From assembly GCA_015232485.1 (NCBI GenBank), contig JADFZP010000031.1, positions 1-14,779 of the forward strand: a stretch of DNA of 14,779 nt, in the 5' to 3' direction. A program made the translations under genes and the position numbers. This document shows, in pieces, positions 13,817-14,779 of this stretch. Within the stretch, counting starts at the first letter, position 1, and the number at the start of each line of letters is the position of its first letter. A model generated the notes under the pieces. That model had not been told where the DNA came from, did not search any database, and saw only the letters and a program-made list of their open reading frames with translations. Source of the stretch: Alphaproteobacteria bacterium (lineage in GTDB: Bacteria > Pseudomonadota > Alphaproteobacteria > Rhodospirillales > Magnetospirillaceae).

Positions 13817-14779
13817 ATGATCGTGGTCACCGGCGGGGCCGGCTTCATCGGCTCGAACGTTGCGGCGGCTCTCGAAGCGCGCGGCGAGCGCGTGGTGGTC
13901 TGCGACCGGCTGCGCTCGGGCGACAAGTGGCGCAACGTCGCCAAGCGCGAGCTGGCCGATCTGGTCCACCCCGAGCGGCTGTTCGACTTCCTCGAGGCGC
14001 GACGCAGCCGGTTGCGGGCGGTGATCCACATGGGCGCCATCTCGTCGACCACCGAGACCGACGCCGATCTGATCGCCGACACCAATTTCCGGCTCAGCCT
14101 GGGACTGTGGAACTGGTGCGCGCGCCATGGCGTGCGGCTGATCTACGCCTCGTCGGCGGCGACCTATGGCGACGGCGCGCAAGGCTTCGACGACGAGTCG
14201 ACGCCCGAGGCCCTGGCCCGCCTGCGCCCGCTCAACCCCTATGGCTGGTCGAAGCATCTGTTCGACCGCAAGGTGGCGCGCATCCTGGCCGATGGCGCCG
14301 AGACCCCGCCGCAATGGGCGGGCCTGAAGTTCTTCAACGTCTACGGCCCCAACGAGCACCACAAGGGCGCGATGAAAAGCGTGGTGGCGCAAACCCACCC
14401 CCGCCTGACCGCCGGCCAGCCCGCCCGGCTGTTCCGCTCGCACCATCCCGACTACGCCGATGGCGGCCAGCTCCGCGATTTCGTGTGGGTCGAAGACTGC
14501 GTCGACGTGATGCTGTGGCTGCTCGACAATCCCGAGGTCTCGGGCCTGTTCAATCTGGGCACCGGAGAGGCGCGCTCGTTCCTCGACCTCGCCAACGCGG
14601 TGTTCGCCGCGATGGGCCGCGCGCCCGAGATCGAATGGGTCGACACCCCCGAGGCGATCCGCGCCAAATATCAATATTTCACCCAGGCCCGCATGGAGCG
14701 CCTGCGCCAAGCCGGCTACGCCAAGCCCTTCACCGCGCTGGAGGACGGCGTGGGCCGCTATGTGCGCGACTTCCTGTCG
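13817..14779 (+). CDS. hldD: ADP-L-glycero-D-manno-heptose 6-epimerase (3' end cut by window edge)
   Basis: 321 codons are visible with no stop before the right edge; the family is only slightly longer, so nearly the whole protein is present. It converts ADP-D-glycero- to ADP-L-glycero-D-manno-heptose for the lipopolysaccharide inner core. Seen: the NADP-binding TGGAGFIGSN (5-14), IHMGAISSTTETD (70-82), YASSAATYG (110-118) with Ser113, the catalytic NPYGWSK (Tyr142, Lys146), FFNVYGPNEHHKGAMKSVV (172-190), DFVWVEDCVDVMLWLL (221-236), FNLGTGEARSF (245-255) and FTQARMERLRQAGYAKPF (288-305). An ATG at 13803 hits a stop after five codons, so ATG 13817 is the start, preceded by a purine-rich gagggcgggcga. 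Divergent from the membrane-protein gene. Confidence 0.96.
   Translation, partial: MIVVTGGAGFIGSNVAAALEARGERVVVCDRLRSGDKWRNVAKRELADLVHPERLFDFLEARRSRLRAVIHMGAISSTTETDADLIADTNFRLSLGLWNWCARHGVRLIYASSAATYGDGAQGFDDESTPEALARLRPLNPYGWSKHLFDRKVARILADGAETPPQWAGLKFFNVYGPNEHHKGAMKSVVAQTHPRLTAGQPARLFRSHHPDYADGGQLRDFVWVEDCVDVMLWLLDNPEVSGLFNLGTGEARSFLDLANAVFAAMGRAPEIEWVDTPEAIRAKYQYFTQARMERLRQAGYAKPFTALEDGVGRYVRDFLS

Noticed and set aside
13673..14710. Upstream extension of the minus-strand membrane-protein frame
   Set aside because: It is the complement of hldD, which is unmistakable on the plus strand; a good ribosome site supports the start at 13672.

Overview
The window looks like chromosomal DNA of a GC-rich alphaproteobacterium, probably Rhodospirillales (Rhodospirillum/Magnetospirillum-like). 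This rests on a three-gene cytochrome bc1 operon in the order Rieske, cytochrome b, cytochrome c1, on the phasin, CsaA, ProC, YbjN and UbiK neighbourhood, and on strong G/C bias. The genus is an inference and cannot be fixed from this sequence alone.

Layout. (1) Positions 1-5181, minus strand: a methylthioadenosine (MTA) salvage operon. It reads mtnP, then an ABC-type ATPase, then a DUF4276/TOPRIM-like protein, then mtnA, then a class II aldolase/short-chain dehydrogenase fusion cut by the left edge. MtnP, MtnA and the aldolase would take MTA through methylthioribose-1-P and methylthioribulose-1-P to DHAP plus a methylthio-aldehyde. The ATPase/TOPRIM pair is not a salvage enzyme set. It resembles two-gene OLD-like anti-phage cassettes, sits between mtnP and mtnA with overlapping start and stop codons, and carries an AT-rich core. 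(2) Positions 5253-7876, minus strand: petABC (cytochrome bc1 complex) closed by a strong intrinsic terminator. (3) Positions 8125-9412, plus strand: trmL and hemF, divergent from petABC and overlapping each other. (4) Positions 9464-11030, plus strand: a TetR-family regulator, a phasin with a good sigma-70-like promoter and a possible PhaR-like site, and a CsaA-type tRNA-binding protein. (5) Positions 11046-13672, minus strand: proC, a YbjN-family gene, ubiK and an unrecognised four-helix membrane protein. (6) From 13817, plus strand: hldD (rfaD), heptose epimerase, reaching the right edge without a stop.

Most of the window is ordinary housekeeping: respiration, haem synthesis, proline synthesis, ubiquinone assembly, lipopolysaccharide core and PHA granules. 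The part worth attention is the candidate defence cassette embedded in, and translationally coupled to, the MTA-salvage operon. No tRNA, rRNA, CRISPR array, insertion sequence or integrase was seen.
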